DNA from: Pseudonocardia sp. T1-2H
GTDB lineage: Bacteria; Actinomycetota; Actinomycetes; Mycobacteriales; Pseudonocardiaceae
NCBI RefSeq assembly: GCF_038039215.1
Contig: NZ_JBBPCL010000001.1
Span: 6,014,001 to 6,078,000 of the forward strand
Length of the DNA stretch: 64,000 bases
Reading direction: 5' to 3'
Shown here: piece by piece, positions 17,439 through 25,558 of the stretch
Numbering within the stretch: position 1 is the stretch's first letter
Layout: each line of letters begins with the position of its first letter
Program-made: the position numbers and the translations under genes
The notes under the pieces: generated by a model
What the model was told of the DNA's origin: nothing
The model's database searches: none
What the model saw: only the letters and a program-made list of their open reading frames with translations

Positions 17439-17752
17439 GCGGAAGCGGCCGGACGGAGATCAGGGTCAAACTGCCGACGCACCTGCGCCGCCTCGCCCAC
17501 GTCGACGGCGAGGTGCGCGTCGACGTCGAGGGCCCGGCCACGCTGGGCGCCGTGCTCGACGCGATCGAGCTCACCTACCCGGTACTGCGCGGCGCGATCC
17601 GGGAGCACGGCACGCAGCGCCGCCGCGCCTTCGTACGGTTCTTCGCCTGCGAGGAGGACCTCTCCCACGACCCGTCCGACGCCCCGCTGCCCGAGGCGGT
17701 GAGCCGGGGGACGGAGCCGCTGCTGATCGTCGGGGCGATGGCCGGCGGGTAG
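17435..17752 (+). CDS. MoaD/ThiS-like ubiquitin-fold protein
   Basis: The protein has 105 residues. The pattern [20 protein letters not shown], then [19 protein letters not shown] and the terminal sequence IVGAMAGG match MoaD/ThiS sulfur carriers. Their C-terminal Gly-Gly is adenylated and thiocarboxylated by a MoeB/ThiF enzyme. The diglycine here is exactly C-terminal, so it could be a functional carrier. The gene is coupled to the Asp-box propeller, not to molybdopterin or thiamine genes, so its pathway is unclear. The insertion [20 protein letters not shown] makes it longer than a typical 80-residue MoaD. Confidence 0.8.
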   Translation: MSGSGRTEIRVKLPTHLRRLAHVDGEVRVDVEGPATLGAVLDAIELTYPVLRGAIREHGTQRRRAFVRFFACEEDLSHDPSDAPLPEAVSRGTEPLLIVGAMAGG

Positions 17753-17763
17753 GGGCAGGAGCG

Positions 17764-18049
17764 TCAGCTCGGGGGAAGGCCGGGCTGTCCTGCGCGCAGG
17801 TCGTGCCTTCGGGCGGGACCGTGCCGTCCACCAGATAGCCACGTGATGCGGTCCTGCGCGCAGCGGCTCGGGTTGAACAGCTCGGTGTGGCCCACGCCCT
17901 GCACCGTCAGCAGGTGCCCGTCCGCGAGCTTCCCGGACCGTCCGCTCCGAGCTGGCGTACGGGGTGGCCGGGTCGAAGGTGTTCCCGACGACCACCGGCA
18001 CGCCCGGCGTGTCCCACGGGCCCGGGTAGGGCGAGGCGGCAGCGGACCG
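17764..18049 (-). pseudogene. TAP-like alpha/beta hydrolase, C-terminal remnant
   Basis: Pieces in three frames assemble into the C-terminal domain of tripeptidyl-aminopeptidase-like hydrolases: PYPGPWDTPGVPVVVGNTFD then PATPYASS, ADGHLLTVQGVGHTELFNPS with RCAQDRITWL, and DGTVPPEGTTCAQDSPAF. The acid (FDPATPY) and histidine (GVGHT) of the catalytic triad lie here; the nucleophile domain is missing. One shift is an extra base at GAGCTTC 17926-17932 and a second lies at about 17837. The frame is closed by a stop at 18050. Truncation at the 5' end makes this a true remnant, whatever the cause of the shifts. Confidence 0.66.
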
Positions 18050-18166
18050 TCACGCACGGTCCGCCAGCACCGGAGGGGTATCAAGGTCGCGTGAACCGGC
18101 CGCCAGGTGGTACCCCACGTCCGAGCCGTTCTCCTCCGACGCGAGCATCGACGGGAAGTGACGAAC

Positions 18167-18466
18167 ATGATGACCGTCATCACAGAGGTCACGCTGAAGT
18201 CCGGCAGCGAGCCCGAATGGGACGCGGCCATGCGGGACAGGTTGTCGGCGGCGCGGGACCGGCCCGGCTGGATCGGTGGCCAGCTGACCATCCCCCTCGA
18301 CAGGCCCGACAGGCGGACGGTGATCGGCACGTGGGAGAGCCGCGCGGACTGGGAGGCCTGGCACGGGGACGAGACCTTCGCCGAAACCCGCAAGCGGATG
18401 GACGGCCTGCAGGAGGGTCGCAGCGAGATGGCCTGGTACGAGGTGGTGACCGACGCACGAACCTGA
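18167..18466 (+). CDS. Antibiotic-biosynthesis-monooxygenase family protein
   Basis: The protein has 99 residues starting at a double ATG. It has the ABM ferredoxin-like fold: VITEVTLKSGSEPEWDAAM, a helix, PGWIGGQLTIPLDRPDRR then TVIGTWESRADWEAWH, and the final strand MAWYEVVTDA. The segment GTWESRADWEAW is characteristic. Such proteins are homodimeric small monooxygenases or related folds. The gene stands alone between the TAP remnant and a GNAT gene and has only a weak purine-rich site (GGGAAG) upstream. The substrate is unknown. Confidence 0.75.
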   Translation: MMTVITEVTLKSGSEPEWDAAMRDRLSAARDRPGWIGGQLTIPLDRPDRRTVIGTWESRADWEAWHGDETFAETRKRMDGLQEGRSEMAWYEVVTDART

Positions 18467-18566
18467 GGCCCCGTGGGTGGACACCGCCCGCGCCCTCGAC
18501 CTGCGCAGTCACGGCCGGTCACCAGACAGGCCCGCGCGCAGCGCCGACGACAAGGATGTCGGTGGC

Positions 18567-19037
18567 TCATCGAGCGGACAGCGTGAGCCGTAAGACGATC
18601 TCGCCGTCGTCGATCTCACCAGTGGGCTGGAAGCCGAATCGCCGGTAGAAGGGCCAGGGTTCGCCTTCGCCGGGCTCGTAGCTGGTCAGCAGCTGGGTGG
18701 CGCCATCGGCTCGAACCAGATCGGTGATCTGTGTCAGCACCTCCCAGCCGATCCCGCGCCTCTGGTACCGCTTGTCGATGAGGAGGCGCCAGAGGAAGTG
18801 CCGCCCTTTGAAAGGACCGGCCGGAGGTTTCCACGACAGCATCACGAAGCCGACCGGCTCGTCGCGGCGGTACACGGCGCGGTACCAGGGATTGGCCTCC
18901 GGCGTCGCTGCCGCCTCCTTGAGCGACTTGCGCACGGAGGCGACGAACTGCTTCTGCTCACGTGCGACGCGGAGGGCACGAACCGCATCCCGGTTGTCGT
19001 CGGTGATCTCCCGTAGGTGCACGTCTGGACACGTCAT
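18567..19037 (-). CDS. GNAT-family N-acetyltransferase
   Basis: The protein has 156 residues. The acetyl-CoA-binding motif A is visible as LLIDKRYQRRGIGWEVLTQI (R/Q-x-x-G-x-G/A form). An earlier substrate-side segment is EPVGFVMLSWKPP, and the terminal FYRRFGFQPTGEIDDGEIV is typical of GNAT proteins, including small-molecule and polyamine acetyltransferases. ATG 19037 is chosen because AGGAGGGG sits nine bases upstream; the open frame above it is not conserved-looking. Substrate not determinable. Confidence 0.85.
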   Translation of the reverse strand: MTCPDVHLREITDDNRDAVRALRVAREQKQFVASVRKSLKEAAATPEANPWYRAVYRRDEPVGFVMLSWKPPAGPFKGRHFLWRLLIDKRYQRRGIGWEVLTQITDLVRADGATQLLTSYEPGEGEPWPFYRRFGFQPTGEIDDGEIVLRLTLSAR

Positions 19038-19187
19038 GCCGCACCCCTCCTGTAGGTAGCACTTGCCGTCCGGGTGGGCCGGCGATAGTCCCCTCCCAGG
19101 GCATCCAGCACCGGCAGCAGCAACGGTGCCGACCTTTCCGGGCACCCTGAGAACGTCCGTCGACACGATCTTGTCTCACGACCTGCA

Positions 19188-19390
19188 TCACGCCGACAGC
19201 TCGAGCAGACGCGTCAGCGCGGCCACCCGCGTCTCGGCGGTCATCGCGTCCATCCGGGCCCCGAGGGCGATCGCGCCCGGCCCACCGGCCCGGCTGACCG
19301 CCGCCACCAGCACCGGGGTCGAGATGCCCCCATCGGCGCCTGCTGGATGGGTGTGGTGCAGCCGACGAGCTCCGTGGACGCCGTGGTCAT
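19188..19390 (-). pseudogene. Nitronate monooxygenase, N-terminal remnant
   Basis: The start MTTASTELVGCTTPIQQAPM followed, in the next frame, by GISTPVLVAAVSRAGGPGAI matches the FMN-binding N-terminus of nitronate monooxygenases (PIQQAPMGGISTPELAAAVSxAGGLG). The two frames join if the C-run at 19327-19331 had six bases instead of five. After about 65 codons the frame ends at a stop and no further barrel is present, so at least 80 percent of the gene is gone. Together with other fragments nearby it marks a degraded accessory segment. The interval 19391-19530 shows nothing else. Confidence 0.6.
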
Positions 19391-19530
19391 CAACGCGATC
19401 ACCCCCTGTGTCTGTGGGACGCCACCCTGGCCCACCACCCCGCCGGCCGGACACTGCCACCCGGGCGAGGGCCGCGGCATCCGCCGATCCCGCAGAGGAT
19501 CAACGTCTCCACGACAGGCCGCGGCCCGGC

Positions 19531-19983
19531 CTACGCGACGCAGAACTCGTTGCCTTCGGGGTCCTGCATGATCCACCAGTGCCCGGCAGGTCCCTTGTCG
19601 ACCTCGCGGACGCGGGTTGCCCCCAGCTCTTCCAGCCGGGCCACCAGCTTGTCGAGGCCGCCGGGCTCACTGTGAACGTCGATGTGCAGGCGGTTCTTGC
19701 CGGACCTGCGCTCGGGCACGTCCTGGAACAGCAGCCGCCGGCCGGCGCCGACGCCGCTGGTCCGGTCGAACGAGTCCTCGGGGTGGCGGATCGCGGCGTA
19801 GCCGCGGAAGGTCTTGCGGCCGTGATGCTCGACGACCGCCTCCGCGCCGATGCGGCCGGCGGTCAGCAGTTGTTCGACGAGCGCACTGGGGTCTTCCACC
19901 TCGTACTCCAGGGCCGCAGCCCAGAAGTCCGCGAGGGCGGACGCGTTCGTGCTGTCGACGACCAGCTTCCAACTCAACGCCAT
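19531..19983 (-). CDS. Glyoxalase/VOC-superfamily protein
   Basis: The protein has 150 residues with two beta-alpha-beta-beta-beta modules: LSWKLVVDSTNASALADFWA and, in the second half, NRLHIDVHSEPGGLDKLVAR then HWWIMQDPEGNEFCVA. The ending DPEGNEFC is diagnostic of VOC-fold proteins (glyoxalase, dioxygenase and resistance relatives). Candidate metal ligands are His in LHIDVH and Glu in GNEFCV. ATG 19983 overlaps one arm of a perfect palindrome (19981-20007). Expression is therefore probably controlled by a dimeric regulator bound over the start region. The substrate is unknown. Confidence 0.8.
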   Translation of the reverse strand: MALSWKLVVDSTNASALADFWAAALEYEVEDPSALVEQLLTAGRIGAEAVVEHHGRKTFRGYAAIRHPEDSFDRTSGVGAGRRLLFQDVPERRSGKNRLHIDVHSEPGGLDKLVARLEELGATRVREVDKGPAGHWWIMQDPEGNEFCVA

Positions 19984-20007
19984 GTGACCAGTCCTATTGG
20001 TCACATG
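19981..20007. promoter_or_regulatory. Palindromic operator over the start of the VOC gene
   Basis: CATGTGACCA and TGGTCACATG form perfect 10-bp arms around a 7-base spacer. One arm includes the VOC start codon, so a bound dimer would block initiation. The site resembles ArsR- or TetR-type operators in size; the regulator is not identified. Confidence 0.6.
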
Positions 20008-20229
20008 GACCACGCCGCAACCGAGGTACAGCCCGGGTGGGCGTTCGTCTGACCCTCCAGCGCGACTCCAGTGGCGACCAGGCCGTCTCGATGTCGCCTC
20101 TCGCGCAGGCCTTGCCGCCCCCGGAACGACCCGTGTCGCAGGCCGACACCGCCCACTCGTGCCGGATCTCGTGCCACGGAATCGACCCCGCTCGATCTCA
20201 ACTCGTGCATCCCGGCTGGTCAGGCCTGG

Positions 20230-20301
20230 AGCCGGAGGTCGGGATCGAACCGACGACCTACCGCTTACAAGGCGGTTGCTCTACCACTGAGCTACACCGG
20301 C
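20230..20301 (-). tRNA. tRNA-Thr (anticodon UGU)
   Basis: A complete 72-base cloverleaf reads on the minus strand. The acceptor is GCCGGTG/CTCCGGC with discriminator U, the D stem GCTC/GAGC, the anticodon stem ACCGC/GCGGT with loop CTTGTAA, and the T arm GTCGG-TTCGATC-CCGAC. The anticodon TGT reads ACA and ACG threonine codons. There is one U-U mismatch in the acceptor (position 6 with 67). CCA is not encoded. TACGAT (plus 20332-20337) is a possible -10 upstream. Confidence 0.95.
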
Positions 20302-20390
20302 GTGCCCCGTCCACGGACCGGGCCAGCACGCATCGTAATCCCCGAACCCCGGCTCCGACCGGCTACGCCCCCGGATGGGAACCTGGCGCC

Positions 20391-21839
20391 GTGGTGGACG
20401 AGCTCAACAGCGCCGAGCGCCTGGCGAACCGCCTGAAGGGTGCTCTGCGACGCGACGCCCGGCGGCTGCTCGCCGCCGGACCGCCGACGGTGCCGATGTT
20501 GATGGTCGGGCCGAAGGTGCCCGACGACGCGCGGGTTCAGCAGGTCCTCGACTTCTGCATGCGGGTCGGGGAGGTGCAGCTCTCCAGCGGGGAGAGCGTC
20601 GACGCCGTCACCGACCTGATGCTGCGGCTCGCCTCGATCTGCGGCCTCTCGGCCGTCGACGTGGACATCACGTTCACCTCGATCACCATCTGCTGCCACC
20701 GCGGCATGGCGGCGTCGCCCGTCACGTCGATGCGGCTGGTCAGCTACCGGACGCTCGACCTCACGCGGCTCGCCTCCGTCGACCGGGTCGTCGCGGACCT
20801 GGAGGCCGGGCGCACGGACGTGCGGATCGCGTCCGTCGCGCTCTCGGAGGCAGTCGCGGCCAAGCACCCCTACCCGCGGTGGGCGGCGACGGCCGGCTGG
20901 GCCGCCCTGGCCGCCTCGATCGCCGTGATCCTGGGCGGCGGCCCGATCACGGCCGTCACGGCGTTCGTCGTCACCGGGCTCATCGACCGGATCGGCCGAA
21001 TTCTGAGCAGGGCCGGCCTACCGGCGTTCTTCCAGCAGGTCGTCGGCGGATTCTTGGCCACCACCTCGACCGTCGGGCTGCTCGCCCTCGGGCTGTTCCC
21101 GCCGGGCACGAAGCCGTCGCTGGTCGTCGCCGCGAGCATCACGGTGCTGCTGTCCGGGCTGTCCGTCGTCGGTACCGTGCAGGACGCGATCTCCGGCTAC
21201 TACGTCACTGCGGCGGGCCGGGTCGCGGAGATCGCCCTGCAGTCCGCGGGGCTCCTGACGGGCGTCGTGCTCGGCCTGCGGCTGGGCTTCGCGGTCGACG
21301 TCGCGCTCGAGGTGTCCGGTGACGTCTCGGGGAGCATCGGGCGGTACTGGGTCTCGGTGGTCGTCGCCTCCGTCGCGGCCGGCGGGTACGCCCTCGCCGG
21401 GTACGCGCCGTGGCGGTCCCTCGTGATCGGCGGCGCGGCGGGCGCCGCGGGCTGGGGCGTCTACCGGGCGCTGACGCAGTACGCCGGCCTCGGCCCGATC
21501 GCCGCGACCGGCGCCGCGGCGATCGTCGTCGGTGCCGCGGCAGGCCTGCTGCGCCGGACCAGGGAGGTGCCCTCGCTCGTCGTCACGCTCGCGGGCATCA
21601 CCCCGCTGCTGCCGGGCCTCACCGCGTACCGGGGCTTCTACCAGCTGGCGGTGGAGGGACTGTCGGAAGGCCTGGTCACGATCTCGGTCGCCGCGGCGAT
21701 CGGCCTCGCGTTGGCCGCCGGGGTGACCTTCGGGGACTTCCTGACGCGCCCGCGCCGGCTGAACCCGCTCACGGATCCGGCGGACGTGCAGGACGGTCCG
21801 GACTCCGCGGACCCCCCCTCGGACGGGGAGCGACAGTAG
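20391..21839 (+). CDS. ThrE-family threonine/serine exporter
   Basis: The protein has 482 residues. A cytoplasmic N-terminal domain of about 180 residues holds [20 protein letters not shown] and [10 protein letters not shown], a hallmark of the ThrE/YjjP fusion family. It is followed by about ten transmembrane segments (first near 190, [20 protein letters not shown]). ThrE in Corynebacterium exports threonine and serine by proton motive force. GTG 20391 is taken as the start; a second GTG follows immediately. It lies next to tRNA-Thr, which reads the other way; this may be coincidence. A 56-base gap separates it from otsA. Confidence 0.86.
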   Translation: MVDELNSAERLANRLKGALRRDARRLLAAGPPTVPMLMVGPKVPDDARVQQVLDFCMRVGEVQLSSGESVDAVTDLMLRLASICGLSAVDVDITFTSITICCHRGMAASPVTSMRLVSYRTLDLTRLASVDRVVADLEAGRTDVRIASVALSEAVAAKHPYPRWAATAGWAALAASIAVILGGGPITAVTAFVVTGLIDRIGRILSRAGLPAFFQQVVGGFLATTSTVGLLALGLFPPGTKPSLVVAASITVLLSGLSVVGTVQDAISGYYVTAAGRVAEIALQSAGLLTGVVLGLRLGFAVDVALEVSGDVSGSIGRYWVSVVVASVAAGGYALAGYAPWRSLVIGGAAGAAGWGVYRALTQYAGLGPIAATGAAAIVVGAAAGLLRRTREVPSLVVTLAGITPLLPGLTAYRGFYQLAVEGLSEGLVTISVAAAIGLALAAGVTFGDFLTRPRRLNPLTDPADVQDGPDSADPPSDGERQ

Positions 21840-21895
21840 GCTCTGCCCCACGGATCCGCCGGCCCCCTGGGTCGTCGGGGGACGAGGAGGGGCAC

Positions 21896-23341
21896 GTGAC
21901 ACGCAGCACCGGGGACACCAAGAAGAAGGACGAGCACCCGCCCGCGGACTTCGTGGTCGTCGCGAACAGGCTCCCCGTCGATCTGGAGAAGCTGCCGGAC
22001 GGTGGCCAGCGCTGGAAGCGCAGCCCCGGCGGCCTGGTGACCGCGCTCGAACCGATGCTCCGGGCCCGGGACGGCGCGTGGGTGGGCTGGCCGGGCGTCC
22101 CGGACGTCGACGTCGAGCCGCTCGTCGAGGACGGCCTGCAGCTGCACCCCGTCCGGCTCTCCGCCCAGGAGGTCGAGGACTACTACGAGGGCTTCTCCAA
22201 CGGGACGCTCTGGCCGCTCTACCACGACGTCGTCGCGCCGCCGGCGTTCCATCGGCACTGGTGGCGGGCCTACCGCACGGTCAACGAGCGCTTCGCCGAG
22301 GCGACGGCCGCGATCGCGGCCGAGAACGCCACCGTCTGGATCCAGGACTACCAGCTGCAGCTGATGCCGGCGATGCTGCGCGAGCTGCGGCCGGACCTGA
22401 AGATCGGTTTCTTCCTGCACATCCCGTTCCCGCCCACGGAGCTGTTCATGCAACTCCCGTGGCGCGCCCGGATCGTCGAGGGGCTGCTCGGGGCGGACCT
22501 GATCGGCTTCCACACCCCCGGCGGCGTCCGGAACTTCCGCTGGCTGGCCACCCACCTCGCGGGCGCGGCGCCGGTACGCAGCCGCAACGAGGTGACGGTC
22601 GGGCGGCGCACCGTGAAGATGGGCGCCTTCCCGATCTCCATCGACTCCGCGAACCTCGACGAGCTGTCCCGCACGGACGCCGTGATCAAGCGCGCGGCGC
22701 AGGTCCGCGAGGACCTCGGGAACCCGGAGAAGGTCATCCTCGGGGTGGACCGGCTGGACTACACGAAGGGCATCAACGTCCGGCTGCGCGCGTTCGAGGA
22801 GCTCCTGGAGGAGGGCCGGGTGAGCGTCGAGGACGCGGTGATGGTGCAGCTCGCGACGCCGAGCCGGGAGCGCGTCGAGCACTACCAGAAGATGCGCAAC
22901 GACATCGAACAGTCCGTCGGTCGGATCAACGGCGAGTACGCGACGGTCGGGCACCCGCCGGTGCACTACCTGCACCAGTCCCTCCCGCGTGACGAGCTGG
23001 CGGCCTTCTTCCTGGCCGCGGACGTCATGCTCGTGACCCCGCTGCGGGACGGCATGAACCTCGTCGCCAAGGAGTACGTCGCCTGCCGGCACGACCTCGG
23101 TGGCGCGCTCGTCCTGTCCGAGTTCGCAGGCGCCGCGGCCGAGCTGACCAGTGCGTTCCTGGTCAACCCGCACGACACGGACGGGGTCAAGGAGACGCTC
23201 TACGCGGCCCTCACGATGAGCCCGCAGGAGGGGCGCAAGCGGATGCGGACGCTGCGCAAGCAGGTGCTGACCCACGACGTCGACCGGTGGGCACGCTCGT
23301 TCCTGGAGGCCCTGGGCCTCGACCCGGAGCCGCGCACGTGA
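21896..23341 (+). CDS. otsA: Trehalose-6-phosphate synthase
   Basis: The protein has 481 residues of the GT20 family, transferring glucose from a nucleotide sugar to glucose-6-phosphate. Visible landmarks are [27 protein letters not shown] (phosphate and UDP loop), [29 protein letters not shown], the active-site [11 protein letters not shown] and the C-terminal [19 protein letters not shown] 21896 has GAGGAGGGG six bases upstream. The stop overlaps the GTG of otsB (GTGA), so trehalose phosphate synthesis and dephosphorylation are co-translated. Trehalose serves as stress protectant and cell-wall lipid precursor in this lineage. Confidence 0.96.
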   Translation: MTRSTGDTKKKDEHPPADFVVVANRLPVDLEKLPDGGQRWKRSPGGLVTALEPMLRARDGAWVGWPGVPDVDVEPLVEDGLQLHPVRLSAQEVEDYYEGFSNGTLWPLYHDVVAPPAFHRHWWRAYRTVNERFAEATAAIAAENATVWIQDYQLQLMPAMLRELRPDLKIGFFLHIPFPPTELFMQLPWRARIVEGLLGADLIGFHTPGGVRNFRWLATHLAGAAPVRSRNEVTVGRRTVKMGAFPISIDSANLDELSRTDAVIKRAAQVREDLGNPEKVILGVDRLDYTKGINVRLRAFEELLEEGRVSVEDAVMVQLATPSRERVEHYQKMRNDIEQSVGRINGEYATVGHPPVHYLHQSLPRDELAAFFLAADVMLVTPLRDGMNLVAKEYVACRHDLGGALVLSEFAGAAAELTSAFLVNPHDTDGVKETLYAALTMSPQEGRKRMRTLRKQVLTHDVDRWARSFLEALGLDPEPRT

Positions 23342-24099
23342 CCGAGCTGCAGGCCGAGCTGGAGCGTCTCGCCGGGCTGGAGACGCTGCTCGTCGCCCTG
23401 GACTTCGACGGCGTCCTCGCCCCCATCGTGCTCGTCCCGTCCGAGGCCCGGCCGCTCCCGGCGGCCGCGGCGGCGATCCGGGAGCTGGCGGCACTGCCCG
23501 GGATCTCCGTCGTGCTCGTCTCCGGGCGCGGGCTCGCGGACCTGGCGGCGGTCTCCGGCTTCGCCACGCCGGTGCGGATGGTCGGCAGCCACGGTGGCGA
23601 GTTCGGCGAGGGGCTGGTCGAGGGCGGCGGCTCGCTGCTCGACGACGACCAGGCGGCGCTCAAGGACGCGATGACCGAGGCGCTGGAGAAGCTGGTCGCC
23701 GGGGAGCCCGGTGCCGAGCTGGAGCACAAGCCGGCCGGGGTCGCGGTGCACGTGCGCAACGCGCCGCCGGAGGTCGGCGAGCGGGTGCTCGCCGCGGTCC
23801 GCTCGGGCGTCGGGACGTGGGGCGGCGTGGACTCCACCGAGGGCAAGGCCGTGATCGACCTGGCGGTGCTCAAGGTGAGCAAGGGCGCCGCGGTCGACCT
23901 CCTGCGCGAGCGGCTGCGCCCGGACGCCGTCCTCTTCGCGGGGGACGACGTCACGGACGAGACCGTCTTCACGAGGCTGCGGCCGGGCGACGTGGGGATC
24001 AAGGTGGGCGAGGGCGACACCGCCGCCGCCCACCGGGTCGACGGACCGGAGGACGTCGCCGCCCTCCTGACCGAGCTGGCCCGGCTCCGCCGGCGCTAG
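23338..24099 (+). CDS. otsB: Trehalose-6-phosphate phosphatase
   Basis: The protein has 253 residues of the HAD superfamily. The nucleophile motif is [13 protein letters not shown] (residues about 18-30), with VLVSGRG as motif II, a basic [14 protein letters not shown] region, and [12 protein letters not shown] as motif IV binding magnesium. It removes phosphate from trehalose-6-phosphate made by the coupled otsA product. The start GTG overlaps the otsA stop. The open frame beginning at 23287 is not used, since it lies inside otsA. A long inverted-repeat element begins at the stop codon. Confidence 0.94.
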   Translation: MTELQAELERLAGLETLLVALDFDGVLAPIVLVPSEARPLPAAAAAIRELAALPGISVVLVSGRGLADLAAVSGFATPVRMVGSHGGEFGEGLVEGGGSLLDDDQAALKDAMTEALEKLVAGEPGAELEHKPAGVAVHVRNAPPEVGERVLAAVRSGVGTWGGVDSTEGKAVIDLAVLKVSKGAAVDLLRERLRPDAVLFAGDDVTDETVFTRLRPGDVGIKVGEGDTAAAHRVDGPEDVAALLTELARLRRR

Positions 24100-24260
24100 G
24101 GAGTGTCCGAGGGATCCATGCCGCGTCCGCGGCGTTCCGGGTGGATGCACCGCAAGGCCGAGGAGGGGCCGATCCCGGTGTTGGATCGGCGCCGACGAGA
24201 ACGCCGCGGGGCGCCGCCTGGGGCGGCGCGGGCCGGCTGGAGATCCCTCGGACACTCCCT
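24098..24260. repeat. 163-bp element bounded by perfect 19-bp inverted repeats
   Basis: The sequence from AGGGAGTGTCCGAGGGATC at 24098-24116 returns as its exact reverse complement at 24242-24260. The interior is GC-rich with a smaller inverted repeat (CCGATCC..GGATCGG) and encodes nothing recognisable. It fills the gap between the convergent otsB and LacI genes. It may be a MITE-like non-autonomous element or a very long terminator. No clear target duplication is seen (TA on the left, TG on the right). Confidence 0.65.
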
Positions 24261-24314
24261 GGGTCGTGTGCGGAAGACGTCGCCCTGGCAACGGTTTCCG
24301 CGCACGATCTTCAC

Positions 24315-25418
24315 CTACCAGCCGGAGAAGAACCGTTCGGCGGCGCGGGGCTCCCCGCTCGTCGTCCCGAGGACCAGTTCGGTGGGCAGCACGAGATGCC
24401 GGGGCCTCGTGCGGTCCCCGCGCTCCAGGAGGAGCTCGCCCGCCATCTGCCCCTTCTTGCGGAACGGTTGGCGGACGGTCGTCAGGCCGACCCGGTCGGC
24501 GTCCGGGATGCCGTCGAAGCCGGTGACCGTGAGGTCGCCCGGGACCGAGAGTTTCGCGTCCGCGGCGTGCCGGAGCGCGCCCATCGCGAGGATGTCCGAC
24601 GTGCAGACGACGGCCGTGATGTCCGGATGGGCGGCGAGCAGCTCCGCGGCCGCGGACTCGCCGGCCTCCACGCTGTGCTCGAACCGCTCGTAGACCGGCA
24701 CGTCCGCCCAGTCCACACCGACCTCGGCCAGCGCGTCCCGGATCCCGCCGAGCCGGGCCTGCTGCACCGGATAGGTCGTGGTCTCCTGCCGCTCGATGTC
24801 CGCGGGCCCGTCGTGCCGGTGGGCACCGAGCCGCATGCAGAGCACGCCGACCCGGCGGTGCCCGGCCGCCGTCAGGTGCCGCCCCAGCGCGAGCATGCCC
24901 GCGCGGTCGTCGATGCTCACCCGGTCCACGCCCTCGACGCCCGTGGGCTGGTCGCACACCACCGTCGGAACGGGACGCTCCAGGACGGCCCTGAAGTGCG
25001 GGTCGTCCTCGCTGACCGAGTAGACGATGAACCCGTCGACGCCCGCCTGGTGCACCGCGGCGACGTCCGCGTGCTCCGGGCTGACCGGCACCAGCAGCAG
25101 CCCCTGCCCGGCCTTCTCGCAGGCCAGCGCGAGACCTTCGAGGAACCCGGTGGCCACCGGGTCCCGGAACGCGTAGGACAGCGCCTCGGTGAGGAGCAGG
25201 CCGACGGCGCCGGCGCGCCGGGTGCGCAGCGAGCGCGCCACCGGGTCCGGCCCCGGATAGCCGAGCCGGCGAGCGGCCTCGAGCACCTTGGCGCGCAGCG
25301 GTGCGGAGAGCTGGTCCGGTCGGTTGTAGGCGTTGGAGACGGTCGTGCGCGAGACGCCGAGCTTCGCCGCCAGCGACGCCAAGGTCGCCGGACGACGCAC
25401 GTGGGGGGCCCCGGTCAT
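24315..25418 (-). CDS. LacI-family transcriptional regulator
   Basis: The protein has 367 residues. The N-terminal helix-turn-helix TLASLAAKLGVSRTTVSNAY with the hinge-helix region RPDQLSAPLRAKVLEAARRL is a textbook LacI head. A periplasmic-binding-protein-like sensor follows (VGLLLTEALSY, DGFIVYSV, VCTSDILAMGALR, VTGFDGIPDA). It probably senses a sugar. ATG 25418 is preferred over the 25-codon longer frame because the extra residues are low-complexity and reach the zinc promoter. It is divergent from znuA, but the Zur-like box there points to metal rather than sugar control of that operon. Confidence 0.93.
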   Translation of the reverse strand: MTGAPHVRRPATLASLAAKLGVSRTTVSNAYNRPDQLSAPLRAKVLEAARRLGYPGPDPVARSLRTRRAGAVGLLLTEALSYAFRDPVATGFLEGLALACEKAGQGLLLVPVSPEHADVAAVHQAGVDGFIVYSVSEDDPHFRAVLERPVPTVVCDQPTGVEGVDRVSIDDRAGMLALGRHLTAAGHRRVGVLCMRLGAHRHDGPADIERQETTTYPVQQARLGGIRDALAEVGVDWADVPVYERFEHSVEAGESAAAELLAAHPDITAVVCTSDILAMGALRHAADAKLSVPGDLTVTGFDGIPDADRVGLTTVRQPFRKKGQMAGELLLERGDRTRPRHLVLPTELVLGTTSGEPRAAERFFSGW

Positions 25419-25497
25419 GTGCGAACCGTAGCCGCCGCCGGTCCCGCACCGGTAGTCCGCGCCCGGCGGGGGCGCGACGACCGCGGGAGACACACGC

Positions 25498-25523
25498 TAG
25501 AGTGAATTGACAATGGTTTTCAA
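25498..25523 (+). promoter_or_regulatory. znuA promoter with Zur-like box
   Basis: A -10-like TAGAGT (25498-25503) is followed by TTGACAATGGTTTTCAA (25507-25523), an imperfect palindrome close to the actinobacterial Zur consensus (TGAAAATnATTTTCA type). It is unusually AT-rich for this DNA. Zinc-dependent repression of the following ABC transporter is inferred. Confidence 0.65.
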
Positions 25524-25558
25524 TACAGACATGCGCATCTGCTGATACGGAGCCCTCC

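Noticed and set aside
19063..20390. Long plus-strand frames covering the VOC gene and tRNA
   Set aside because: They are arginine- and proline-rich, run through a tRNA and have no motif; only the part from 20391 is the ThrE gene.
21638..23494. 618-codon minus-strand frame over otsA
   Set aside because: Composition is that of an antisense shadow (Arg, Asp, His, Pro); otsA on the plus strand has all catalytic motifs.
24103..24693. Plus-strand frame across the inverted-repeat element and the LacI 3' end
   Set aside because: It is antisense to LacI and has no recognisable domain; no transposase-like motif is present in the element.
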